Shown: positions 30,301-38,142 of the stretch, one piece after another
How the letters are laid out: each line of letters opens with the position of its first letter
Position numbering within the stretch: the first letter of the stretch is position 1
Assembly: GCA_003164215.1 (NCBI GenBank)
Contig: PLSR01000012.1
Location: forward strand, 1-43,233
DNA: 43,233 bases
Direction of reading: 5' to 3'
From: Candidatus Kaiserbacteria bacterium
GTDB lineage: Bacteria > Patescibacteriota > Minisyncoccia > Phycocordibacterales > UBA2100
The notes under the pieces: generated by a model
Seen by the model: only the letters and a program-made list of their open reading frames with translations
Told to the model about the DNA's origin: nothing
The model's database searches: none
Program-made: the position numbers and the translations under genes

Positions 30301-30854
30301 CAGTCGCGCTCAGCAGTTACTTGCCGAGCAATGGTATTGCAGACGGTCGCTTGATCGCCTTCACTATCACGGCTGGTAGCAACGGCCCGATCGGTATCAA
30401 CCAGTTGAACTTCAGTATCTCGACTTCGTCGATCAGTACGTTGTCGGGCCTGAACCTCTGGGCCTACACTGACTCCGGCTTCTCGCAGGCTGCGGGAGGT
30501 ACGGTCGGTGGCATCGCTGGCTTCACGAACTACAACGGTTCGGCTAACACGGCAGTGACATATATGTCACCGACGCCGCTTGAAATCGCAGCAGGAACCA
30601 CTGAATACTTCATCTTGAAGGCTACAGTGTCTCCGTCTGGATCAAGCAACTCCTACAACATCGCAACGACGTTGTTGGGTGATGCCACGAACCTCGCTCC
30701 GATCATGTACTCGACATCAACGATTCCGGCATCCAAGTTTGTCTGGTCTCCGAACGCGACTACAACCGCGCTCGTGACCACGAACGACTGGACGAACGGC
30801 TTCGGTGTCAGTGGCTTGTCTCAGAGTGGTATCGTAGAGAACCGAACGAACTAA
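27327..30854 (+). CDS. Very large secreted surface protein with peptidoglycan-binding domain (S-layer-like candidate)
   Basis: Signal peptide ending FAAPAKADT, coiled coil SLQAQVQALLAQIQALQ, PG-binding-like SKGKSGGQVMEVQQFLNKHGF...YFGAATKAAVIAFQ, then many beta-rich modules. Confidence 0.9.
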   Translation: MVKALATKNVVAVLAAVALTIGVSFAFAAPAKADTISSLQAQVQALLAQIQALQGSTMTTTTSSTGSCFTFTQNLSKGKSGGQVMEVQQFLNKHGFTIAASGAGSPGNETSYFGAATKAAVIAFQNAYASAILTPVGLTSGNGNWYSGTRAQANSLCSGSTTTTTTGGGTTVASGPGITVTAGTQPANSLAPALANRVPFTTFTLTNNTSAAVTITGVTVQRTGLAADAAFAGVEIIDQNGIQIGTSRTFNSSDQAILGTPWTLNPGQSATYTVAANMQTQTVESAYAGQVASIAVVGIDTSVPVSGSLPITGASQTINSSLTIGTANTNVSSFDPNSYRTEPIGTTGLIFSGIRITTGSAEPEKLFSITWNQTGSIGSTDLANLVTMVNGTSYPVTADSTGKYFTATFPGGILIPEGNSVDAYIQGDIVGNDAAGRSIEFDIYRSSDVYLVGQTYGYGVTPTPNSPTSYAAQTTTTDVTRLTTGTPFLEGSLTAVTAGTLSTVGSAGSVGSQNIAVNVPNQPLGGFTTNFTGEAVQVQSLTFNVTQSASIATSSSDALQNVSLVDGNGNTVAGPVNEVNGQLSFNSSVTFPIGPMTYTLKGTVSSGATQGETYQLSMNPGGSTGYPSWGSPQGQTSGSTVSLPNTVITMSTMTVQAGSLVVSAASTPASTNVAAGANNFVLANINLDASQSGEDVRISSLPIVVNIVTGTEATIANDLTNCQLYNGATALNSQSIGGANWSTTGNPMTANFIFTNALTIPKGTVVTLALECNISSSLPGTDAFSTGVSSTAGSQPSPTGVQSGNPILASVQTSASGTMTVGSASLVITNPSPLSFAQVAGGTTGVTVGTFTLQPSSDSVNLQNIGLSLNSNMASSSDVMRAYIFNGATQVGSVLFTGAPVTNTHGGLATTTMYYATSSIASLNLPQNQQTVLTIKADISQIGAGQAGTDGHEILINVADAQGVGASSGTSVQSGMLSVAQSGVAIFRSVPTVALSSYLPSNGIADGRLIAFTITAGSNGPIGINQLNFSISTSSISTLSGLNLWAYTDSGFSQAAGGTVGGIAGFTNYNGSANTAVTYMSPTPLEIAAGTTEYFILKATVSPSGSSNSYNIATTLLGDATNLAPIMYSTSTIPASKFVWSPNATTTALVTTNDWTNGFGVSGLSQSGIVENRTN

Positions 30855-30935
30855 TACTTCGTAACGGCTCAATCTTACGGCGACAACGTAAGCATCTAGG
30901 GCAATCGTCTAACCGCGATTCCCTGGGTAAAAAGC

Positions 30936-30975
30936 AAAACCCCCTCCCTAACCGGAGGGGGTTTTGTGTTTTTGT
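30936..30975 (+). terminator. Strong intrinsic terminator after the large surface protein gene
   Basis: CAAAACCCCCTCC-ctaacc-GGAGGGGGTTTTG then tgtttttgt. Confidence 0.9.
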
Positions 30976-31020
30976 ACGATGCCCGAGCATGCTCGGGTGA
31001 GTTGCACAAAAACACAAAAC
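30961..31020. repeat. 60-bp nested cruciform
   Basis: GTTTTGTGTTTTTGT ... perfect inner palindrome CCCGAGCATGCTCGGG ... ACAAAAACACAAAAC. Confidence 0.85.
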
Positions 31021-31069
31021 CGGCCGGAGCCGGGGCCCCGTGCGCTATGCGCGCGGGCGGCGAGGCGTG

Positions 31070-31119
31070 CCCACGAGCGCTTGATGCATGCGAAGCATGA
31101 CCATCAAGCGACCCGTGGG
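31070..31119. repeat. 50-bp nested hairpin
   Basis: CCCACG-AG-CGCTTGATG-[CATGCgaaGCATG-ac]-CATCAAGCG-ACC-CGTGGG. Confidence 0.75.
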
Positions 31120-31156
31120 TTTTATGTTGTCGCAAAATGCCCATGGGCACCATCGC

Positions 31157-31177
31157 CACCAAGCTCAGAGCTTTGTA
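31157..31177 (+). repeat. REP-like palindrome R5
   Basis: CACCAAGCTCAGAGCTTTGTA. Confidence 0.8.
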
Positions 31178-31232
31178 TGTTGTAGATGAGTTTGCAGTTT
31201 TCCCGTATACTTTTGTAACGGGTCGAGATTTC

Positions 31233-32279
31233 ATGCAGAAAATGAAAGAGTATCGAATACTATCTGCCGGCGCGCGATACCTCATCGCGGCGTTCGTTGT
31301 CGGCGCGATAGGTGCCGGACTGGTCGTGCATTATCTCGATACGCGAACGTCGGTTAGTTTTCGCGTGGTGCGCCAAAGCGATATCGCTTCCAGCTCTGCC
31401 TATACGCTCACGGACCCCTTGATCAGTGTGAGCGCGAATCCGTCGGATGGCAGCCCCGCGCCGGAATACACTGCGACCTACCAAAAGATAAATTCATATA
31501 TTACGGCGCAAGAGAAGAATGGCCTGATGACGGCCTCTGTCAATTTCCGCGATATCGACAATGCCGACGGGTTCAATATTAACTCCATGCTTTTGTATGA
31601 TCCGGCAAGTCTCACCAAGATCCCGCTTGCGATGGCATATTACGCGCTCGCAGAATACGACCAGTCTGTGCTTTCGCAGTCGGTCGTCTATAGTGGCGCG
31701 CCCGATCTCGATGCGAATGAACAGGTCGAATCATCGACCCAGCTTTTGCCCGGGCGAAGTTATACGGTCGAGGAGCTGATCGAGCATATGATCAAATATT
31801 CAGATAACAATGCGGAGCAATTGCTCGCCGACCACCTTTCGGCGATCGGACATTTGAGCGTGCTCTCGACGCTGTTCAATGACTTCGGCATCAAGAATGA
31901 TCCGAATGTTCCCGACGATACCACAGTCGGCTCCTACTCGCTCTTTCTGCGCGTGCTCTATAACTCGACCTACCTCGATCGTGATTATTCAGAACAATTA
32001 CTGTCGCTTCTGACGCAGAGCGACTTTGTCCAGGGGATCAGAGCGGGCGTTCCCGATGGCGTTCTCATCGCGCAAAAGTTCGGCGACGCGCGCATACCAA
32101 ATGCACAGGGAGAGCAGGAGGGTGCGGAGCTCCAAAATTGCGGCATCGTGTACTATCCGGATCATCCTTACATACTGTGCGTGATGACCAAGGGCTCAAG
32201 TATTCCCGTACTTGAGGCTACCATAGCTGGCATTTCGCAGATCGCGTACCAGGCCATCCAAAAGCATTATCCGCAATAA
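31233..32279 (+). CDS. Membrane-anchored serine beta-lactamase/transpeptidase-fold protein (class A-like)
   Basis: SxxK (PASLTK), SDN (YSDNNA) and KFG at the KTG position; N-terminal TM. Confidence 0.85.
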   Translation: MQKMKEYRILSAGARYLIAAFVVGAIGAGLVVHYLDTRTSVSFRVVRQSDIASSSAYTLTDPLISVSANPSDGSPAPEYTATYQKINSYITAQEKNGLMTASVNFRDIDNADGFNINSMLLYDPASLTKIPLAMAYYALAEYDQSVLSQSVVYSGAPDLDANEQVESSTQLLPGRSYTVEELIEHMIKYSDNNAEQLLADHLSAIGHLSVLSTLFNDFGIKNDPNVPDDTTVGSYSLFLRVLYNSTYLDRDYSEQLLSLLTQSDFVQGIRAGVPDGVLIAQKFGDARIPNAQGEQEGAELQNCGIVYYPDHPYILCVMTKGSSIPVLEATIAGISQIAYQAIQKHYPQ

Positions 32280-32281
32280 GA

Positions 32282-32338
32282 TACAAAGCTCAGAGCTTGG
32301 TAACTTCTGTGGATAACTACAGAGCTCAGAGCTTTGTA
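32282..32338 (+). repeat. REP-like pair R6-R7 with identical DnaA-box spacer
   Basis: TACAAAGCTCAGAGCTTGGTA-ACTTCTGTGGATAAC-TACAGAGCTCAGAGCTTTGTA. Confidence 0.9.
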
Positions 32339-32382
32339 GGATGCTTTTGCTCAATATTTCAGCTGTGGTATTCTGGGCCGAT

Positions 32383-33099
32383 ATGGAACCACGACAAGAC
32401 AAGCGAAACGAGATCATCGCGATCATCATCATCGGAGCCATTATCCTCATCGGCATCGCGTATTTCTTCTCAAAATCGTTATCGACTCCAACTACGCCTT
32501 CAAATACCGCGTCGAGCACCCCCATTAATACGACCTCATCGTCCTCGGCGTCGTCGATCACCGTGACCTCCGCATCTTCAAGTTCTGGTTATACGATCCA
32601 TCTCATCACTGCAGGCAAAGCTCCGGTCGCACCGAGCTTTAAGACACCGCTCACGTTTTCCGATCCGAGTGTGACCGCGGATGAGCAAGTATCGATGCAA
32701 GCGCAATTCGCGCAGGTGCAAACCACGCTTGCCGCGAATGATCAGGATTTCAACTCGTGGATCGAGCTCGGTGATCTGCGCAAGGAAGCGGGGGACTATA
32801 CGGGCGCTGCGGCCGACTGGCAATACGTCTCGGCGCTCTATTCGAGCAATGTCGTTTCCAACGCCAACCTCGCGGATCTTTATACGAATTATCTCCACGA
32901 ATATCCGCAAGCCGCCGCGGCATACAAAGCCGCGATCGCGAACGATCCGACCCAGGTGTATCTGTACGATGATCTTTTCCAGCTCTACACGAACCAATAT
33001 CCACAACCGACTGCCACCATCGTCGCCCTCTTGAAACAAGGTCTCGCCGCCAACCCAAACGCAGCCGAGCTCAAAGCCGACCTCGCCAAATATCAGTAG
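32383..33099 (+). CDS. Membrane-anchored TPR-like protein
   Basis: N-terminal TM, Thr/Ser linker, helical repeats WIELGDLRKEAGDYTGAAADWQYVSALY... Confidence 0.8.
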   Translation: MEPRQDKRNEIIAIIIIGAIILIGIAYFFSKSLSTPTTPSNTASSTPINTTSSSSASSITVTSASSSSGYTIHLITAGKAPVAPSFKTPLTFSDPSVTADEQVSMQAQFAQVQTTLAANDQDFNSWIELGDLRKEAGDYTGAAADWQYVSALYSSNVVSNANLADLYTNYLHEYPQAAAAYKAAIANDPTQVYLYDDLFQLYTNQYPQPTATIVALLKQGLAANPNAAELKADLAKYQ

Positions 33100-33102
33100 C
33101 CC

Positions 33103-33240
33103 TACAAAGCTCCGAGCTTTGTGGTTATCACGCCGAGAGAGGACCGAAATGAAAACACGTTTTCATTTCGTCCGAACGATGGCGGGAAAAATGATTTGCA
33201 ACCATTTATCCACAGAAGTTACCAAGCTCTGAGCTTTGTA
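33103..33240 (+). repeat. 138-bp composite repeat, left of RAYT (R8...R9)
   Basis: Palindrome at each end, inner CGAAATGAAAAC-ac-GTTTTCATTTCG hairpin, TTATCCACAGAAGT before R9. Confidence 0.88.
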
Positions 33241-33292
33241 TTTTTCCCCAGGTACCAGTTTCTGATGGCCATACCGCGCGTATAATCTGCGC

Positions 33293-34006
33293 ATGCAACT
33301 TCGGGGTCAGGTGCTCGCGGAAGGCGAGAATTATCATGTGTACAATCGCGGTGCTCACAAGCAGCCGATATTCACCTCGGACGAAGATCACGAGCGTTTT
33401 TTGCTCCTGCTCTATCTATACAACACGCACGATCACGTCGTGATGCGTGATGTCCTCTCCAAGTATTCCGCGAAGCGATTCAAGGGCCACGGATTTGTAG
33501 AAATTTTCAAGCACGAACACAGTGACAAATCACTGGTCGATATCCTTGCATATGCGCTGATGCCCAATCATTTTCATCTAGTCTTGCGTCCCAAAGAAGA
33601 CAATGGGATCCAACAATTTCTTCAAAAAGTCTGCGGTGCGTACTCGATGTATTTCAACGCAAAATACGATCACACGGGCACTTTATTTCAGGGGAGGTAT
33701 CATGCCAAGCTTGTCGATAGCGAACCATATTTTCGCTACCTGTTCGCATACGTTCATCTCAACCCGCTCGATCTTCTGCAATCCGACTGGAAGAAGGCGG
33801 GTATTCGATGCGCCAAGAAGGCGAGTTCGTTCCTGACTGATTATCGATTTTCGAGCTTCAAGGATCATATGGACAAACGTCCGGAAGGCGCGATCTTAGC
33901 AGATGAACTCCCCGACTTCTTCAGTTCGAAAGACGATATACGTGATCTCATAAAATGTGAATCAGAGCGAGTCCACCAGTCTTACGAAAAATTCGCCAAG
34001 CTCTGA
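33293..34006 (+). CDS. REP-associated tyrosine transposase (RAYT, Y1/HUH family)
   Basis: ALMPNHFHLVLRP (HUH-type HxH), FLQKVCGAYSMYFNAKYDHTGTLFQGRYHAKLVD with catalytic Tyr; flanked by palindromic repeats. Confidence 0.95.
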   Translation: MQLRGQVLAEGENYHVYNRGAHKQPIFTSDEDHERFLLLLYLYNTHDHVVMRDVLSKYSAKRFKGHGFVEIFKHEHSDKSLVDILAYALMPNHFHLVLRPKEDNGIQQFLQKVCGAYSMYFNAKYDHTGTLFQGRYHAKLVDSEPYFRYLFAYVHLNPLDLLQSDWKKAGIRCAKKASSFLTDYRFSSFKDHMDKRPEGAILADELPDFFSSKDDIRDLIKCESERVHQSYEKFAKL

Positions 34007-34131
34007 GCTTTGTAGTTGTCACACCGAGCGAGGAGCGAAATGAAAATTCGTTTTCATTTCGTCCGAGCAACGGCGGGAAAAAAGATTTGCAACCTTTTAT
34101 CCCCAGAAAATACAAAGCTCAGAGCTTGGTA
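33994..34131 (+). repeat. 138-bp composite repeat, right of RAYT (R10...R11)
   Basis: Same organisation as the left copy; R10 overlaps the RAYT stop codon. Confidence 0.88.
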
Positions 34132-34188
34132 ACTTATGGGGATAACTTCATGAAGGCGCGTGTGACGGTGGGATAATCCGGGTCACAT

Positions 34189-36876
34189 ATGAACAACGCT
34201 TTGGGGTCAAGCGTAGATGTAAATGCCTTGGGGTCAGGCATTTCGATTTCAAATGTGCGCAGAGCAGACGCGGCGACCTTCGTCGCCGCGTCGCTCATTG
34301 TGCTTCTCGCATTCTTCATCAATCCGGTTTTCGCGCATGCGCAAGATGGTCAGAGTCAGCTCACATGGGGCGACGCGACGTATGATTACTTCACGGGAGA
34401 TCTGCTCTCAAGTGATCAAATAAGTATGCAAGACGGCGGCACCTATGCGGTGCCGATCGGTGTATCGAAAGGTGCACTTGTGCAGATCCAAAACATACAA
34501 AATGGTGAGGTCAGTCAATATCCGAGTGCGGGGTATGGTCCGCTCTATTTCTTGCCGGATCCAGCACATTCTACAGAACGTGATTTGATAACAAACATTG
34601 GTGGCTATAGTGGAACCAGCACACTTGCATGGGAGAAGCCTGGCACGTACGAACTTGATGTCTATAAAATACAATTTTCAGTTGGGGACAATGTGCCATA
34701 TTGGGAAGGCATCGTGCATTTCTTTGTCGGGATGCCCGCCTATGCCCAGGTCGCAGATCCGCCCTACCAGACGATCCGCTTTACGATCGTTGATGAGAAC
34801 ATGGTGCCGAAAGAATCGAATGTACTTTTCATTCCCGGCACTGAATCGAGCCGACTCTACCAAAACACTACATCAGGAGAACAAAAGATTTGGGAGCCGG
34901 CGCTCCTCGGTCAACCCGGCGTGGAAGCGCTCGACCTTAATCCCGATGGTACGAGCATCACGCCGACATATACCAAAGCGAACGGCGCACTCGATACGAT
35001 CGCCCAAGGGCCATGGGGCATATCTATTCCGTTCGTGACTGAAGATATTTATAAGACGTTCCTCCAGCAACTCGCGCAGTTGAAAGCGAGCAGCACGATC
35101 GCCGATTATCTCGTCTTCCCATACGACTGGCGCATGAGCCCGGAAGACGTCGTCAATAACGGTACTGCTTATGATGACGGCATACATCATCTCGATACTG
35201 AGCTCGTCGCACTTGCCGCGACATCACGAACCGGCAAGGTCACTATCGTCGCACACTCCAACGGCGGGCTCGTTGCAAAGGCGTTGATGAACAAGCTTGT
35301 ACAAGAAGGCAAGGGGAATTTGGTTGATAAGATAATCCTTGTTGCTGTGCCACAAGATGGTACGCCGGCAGCAATCTCGGTACTTCTCCATGGTGATCAG
35401 ACCGGCATCCCACCATACGTTGTGTCGCAAGCGACCGCCCGCGGTCTGGGGCAATACATGCCCGATGCCTATGACCTTCTTCCGTCGGCGGCCTATTTCT
35501 CGCGAGTATCAACGCCGGTCGTTGATCTCACGAATGCACCAGGGCTTCGCTCGACGGCAGGATTCGCAAGCAAGACCATTATGAACATTGGCAACCTGCA
35601 AAAGTTTCTGACCGGTGCCGGCGGTCGCACGCAGCCTGATCCATCTAATGTCGAAATACCGGAAGTGCTCTCAAAAACGATCCTTGCGGGGGCAACCTCG
35701 CTCCACAACGACCTTGACTCGTGGCAGCCGCCTGCGGGCGTACAAGTCATCCAAATCGCTGGTTGGGGCGTTGACACGGCCTCCGGCGTCGTCTATACGG
35801 AATCCAATGAGCCGGACTGCACCTATGCCATCACCTGCACGACAGCGACCACCACGCGCCATATGGTGAGCCTTACCGAAGATGGAGATGGCACAGTGGT
35901 AACACCGAGTGCCGTGGCAACTACTAGCTGGCAATCATATTATGTAGATCTCAGATCTTACAACGATGCATTTAAGACTAATTTTAGTCACGCCGATATA
36001 ACGGAGATACCAAACGTTCAAAATCTCCTACAATTACTACTCGCCTCAAGTTCTCCAGAGGTATTACCAACTTACGTTACATCGATCGAACCCGTTGCAT
36101 CCTCAAATGAGGAAAGTCTTCGGCTCCGAGTTCTTTCGCCGGTGACATTAGATGCTTTCGACAGCTCAGGAAACCACACTGGCATTGTGCCGGGGCAAAA
36201 TCCGAATGCGGAAGTTCTTGTAGTGGACGAGCAGATCCCAGGAAGCTATTACCAGCGATACGGCGAAGGACAATATATCGGGCTTCCAGCGAGTGGTACC
36301 TATAACGTAAAACTGCATGGCACTGGGACGGGGACATTTACTTTTGAAATTACACCAGTCTCGGAAGATACCGCAGGTACCCCAATAAGTTTTAGCGGGA
36401 TTCCGGTAACGGCCTCGAGCACAGTTGCTATAAATGTGAATGGTGCGAATCCTGCATCGACCTCACTCGTCGTCGATGAGAATGGAGATGGTAAGACCGA
36501 CATAACGATCGCGTCGTCGACACAAGCTGCCGATCCGCTTGCATATACAAAGATTATGTTCACGAGCATCCTTGGAATGGATATCGGGCCGATCGTAAAG
36601 ATCCCACTCGAAGCGAAGATCGTGAATGCTGGCTATCTTATCGCACGAAGTACTCTGTGGGACAACGACGATGGGGACGCAAAAGATACGAATACCAAAG
36701 ACATTTTAAAAGTTCGCGTTTTAAGAAAACTGAATCTGATCGAAACATATGTTGAGAATGAAGTTACCAAACCAAAACCGAAGCTCCTGAAGGCAGAACA
36801 AATATCTCTCGCACAGGGAACTCAAATTCTTGATATGATTGAAGAGTTGAAGACATTGGTAAATGCAAAGTTATGA
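34189..36876 (+). CDS. Exported LCAT/PDAT-like alpha/beta hydrolase with C-terminal beta domains and a Ca-binding-like loop
   Basis: PYDWRMSPEDV, VTIVAHSNGGLVAKALM (GxSxG-type nucleophile elbow), DENGDGKTDI. Confidence 0.83.
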   Translation: MNNALGSSVDVNALGSGISISNVRRADAATFVAASLIVLLAFFINPVFAHAQDGQSQLTWGDATYDYFTGDLLSSDQISMQDGGTYAVPIGVSKGALVQIQNIQNGEVSQYPSAGYGPLYFLPDPAHSTERDLITNIGGYSGTSTLAWEKPGTYELDVYKIQFSVGDNVPYWEGIVHFFVGMPAYAQVADPPYQTIRFTIVDENMVPKESNVLFIPGTESSRLYQNTTSGEQKIWEPALLGQPGVEALDLNPDGTSITPTYTKANGALDTIAQGPWGISIPFVTEDIYKTFLQQLAQLKASSTIADYLVFPYDWRMSPEDVVNNGTAYDDGIHHLDTELVALAATSRTGKVTIVAHSNGGLVAKALMNKLVQEGKGNLVDKIILVAVPQDGTPAAISVLLHGDQTGIPPYVVSQATARGLGQYMPDAYDLLPSAAYFSRVSTPVVDLTNAPGLRSTAGFASKTIMNIGNLQKFLTGAGGRTQPDPSNVEIPEVLSKTILAGATSLHNDLDSWQPPAGVQVIQIAGWGVDTASGVVYTESNEPDCTYAITCTTATTTRHMVSLTEDGDGTVVTPSAVATTSWQSYYVDLRSYNDAFKTNFSHADITEIPNVQNLLQLLLASSSPEVLPTYVTSIEPVASSNEESLRLRVLSPVTLDAFDSSGNHTGIVPGQNPNAEVLVVDEQIPGSYYQRYGEGQYIGLPASGTYNVKLHGTGTGTFTFEITPVSEDTAGTPISFSGIPVTASSTVAINVNGANPASTSLVVDENGDGKTDITIASSTQAADPLAYTKIMFTSILGMDIGPIVKIPLEAKIVNAGYLIARSTLWDNDDGDAKDTNTKDILKVRVLRKLNLIETYVENEVTKPKPKLLKAEQISLAQGTQILDMIEELKTLVNAKL

Positions 36877-37316
36877 ATCACAAAGTAGTCGCAGTAATTC
36901 TATTTGCACTATCTCTCCTCGCAATTTTATTTGGCTATTTTCTTCTTAGTCCATGGTTGATAGGATTGTGTCCTATAGATTCTTACTGCCTAGATGATTC
37001 GTTAAATTTTGGGATAGGTTACCCTCTCTATCTCAGTATTCGTATACTTCCTCTCATTTTTTTTACCCTGATATTCGTGCGTAAAGAAGTATTTAGTACA
37101 TGGTGGAAAATTATCACCCCGCTTTCAATTCTGCTTCTGTTTATCATCATCTCTACACCATATGAATATCATGGATGGATACAGCTTTGGCCCGATCGAA
37201 CGGCCATGACCCACTTAATGGTTTACGTGTTCGTTATCGTAAGTATCATCGTCATTCTCTGGAAATACTGGCGACTGTCACGTATCCCAAAAACAAAACC
37301 GGCACAGCGCGGATAG
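36873..37316 (+). CDS. Hypothetical membrane protein
   Basis: 4-bp overlap with upstream CDS; several TM helices. Confidence 0.7.
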   Translation: MNHKVVAVILFALSLLAILFGYFLLSPWLIGLCPIDSYCLDDSLNFGIGYPLYLSIRILPLIFFTLIFVRKEVFSTWWKIITPLSILLLFIIISTPYEYHGWIQLWPDRTAMTHLMVYVFVIVSIIVILWKYWRLSRIPKTKPAQRG

Positions 37317-37357
37317 CCCGCTTTTCCAATACGCATTACGGTATACAATAGGGGAAC

Positions 37358-37516
37358 ATGCAACAGTCGCCGACGGGATCGTTTCTTAAATTTACGTTCG
37401 GGTTCGTCACGTTTCTCGTGTTGAGCTTCGGCCTCACGCTCGCCGTCAGTAGTTACACCAAGACCCAAGGTTCCCAGCAAGCCGCCGCCGCGGCGATCGC
37501 GCTCATGTTGAAATAG
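37358..37516 (+). CDS. 52-aa small membrane protein (MQQSPTGSFLKFTFGFVTFLVLSFGLTLAVSSYTKTQGSQQAAAAAIALMLK)
   Basis: TACAAT-N8-ATG start, one TM, terminator directly downstream. Confidence 0.55.
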   Translation: MQQSPTGSFLKFTFGFVTFLVLSFGLTLAVSSYTKTQGSQQAAAAAIALMLK

Positions 37517-37527
37517 TATAAAAGTTC

Positions 37528-37559
37528 GAGCGCCGGAATCCTTCGGGATCCCGGCGCTC
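37528..37559. terminator. Hairpin with TTCG tetraloop between convergent genes
   Basis: GAGCGCCGGAATCC-ttcg-GGATCCCGGCGCTC. Confidence 0.7.
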
Positions 37560-37567
37560 TGTGAGTG

Positions 37568-37909
37568 TCAGATCGTGACACCATAGGCGGTCGCGATCTC
37601 TCGCATGTCCGAGACGATGGCAGGATCGATGAATTCTGCGGGGACGTTCGGAAGGATGAATTCCTTCTCATCGCCCGCGAGCACGTTAACGACCGCAGCC
37701 TCGACGTGCCCACCGAATCGTCGCCGGACATCTTTGCAAAAGACAATTTCCGGCAGCGCCAGTTCATATGCCTCTTGCCGCTCTTGCTCGATGGTCTTCG
37801 GGTCGGCCCTCGACCTTTCCCATAGGTCGAAAATCGTCTTCGGGTTTAGACCCCTCCACGCCTCACACCTGAAGGCGCGGATGACATCGTCCACGGCCCT
37901 GTGTCCCAT
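37568..37909 (-). CDS. Hypothetical protein (113 aa)
   Basis: Start preceded by GGAGAG on minus strand; no recognised domain. Confidence 0.6.
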   Translation of the reverse strand: MGHRAVDDVIRAFRCEAWRGLNPKTIFDLWERSRADPKTIEQERQEAYELALPEIVFCKDVRRRFGGHVEAAVVNVLAGDEKEFILPNVPAEFIDPAIVSDMREIATAYGVTI

Positions 37910-37977
37910 TGGTTCTCTCCAGATCGCGGCATTCGTTAGCCGCGAAATACTTTATCATATTGATTGATAATGTCAAA

Positions 37978-38005
37978 TTGACGTATCCTCACAAAACTGT
38001 ACTAT
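37978..38005 (+). promoter_or_regulatory. Promoter of rplJ-rplL unit
   Basis: TTGACG-N16-TACTAT. Confidence 0.6.
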
Positions 38006-38011
38006 GCCCCG

Positions 38012-38142
38012 CATAAGGCCAGAGAAAGCGAGCTTCCCGGTGGGAGTCAGACTTGCTTGAGGTCGAACGATCCAGGATTTGATCCTGCGTCTCTCGAAGC
38101 CTTTGCAGATTAAAAGTGTTTCCGTTTGTTCATTGTGCATAT
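38012..38142 (+). promoter_or_regulatory. Candidate structured L10 leader
   Basis: AAGCGAG[CTTCCCggtGGGAG]..CTTGCTT and CAGGATttgATCCTG hairpins immediately 5' of rplJ, the usual position of L10 autoregulatory leaders. Confidence 0.5.

Larger units (their letters stand above)
33103..34131 (+). mobile_element. RAYT gene within two 138-bp direct repeats bounded by 21-bp palindromes
   Basis: Left 33103..33240 and right 33994..34131 are the same length and about 84% identical by hand alignment. Confidence 0.8.

Noticed and set aside
38012-38110. tRNA-like fold before rplJ
   Set aside because: GGTCGAACGATCC is superficially T-arm-like, but the position and hairpins fit an L10 leader better.
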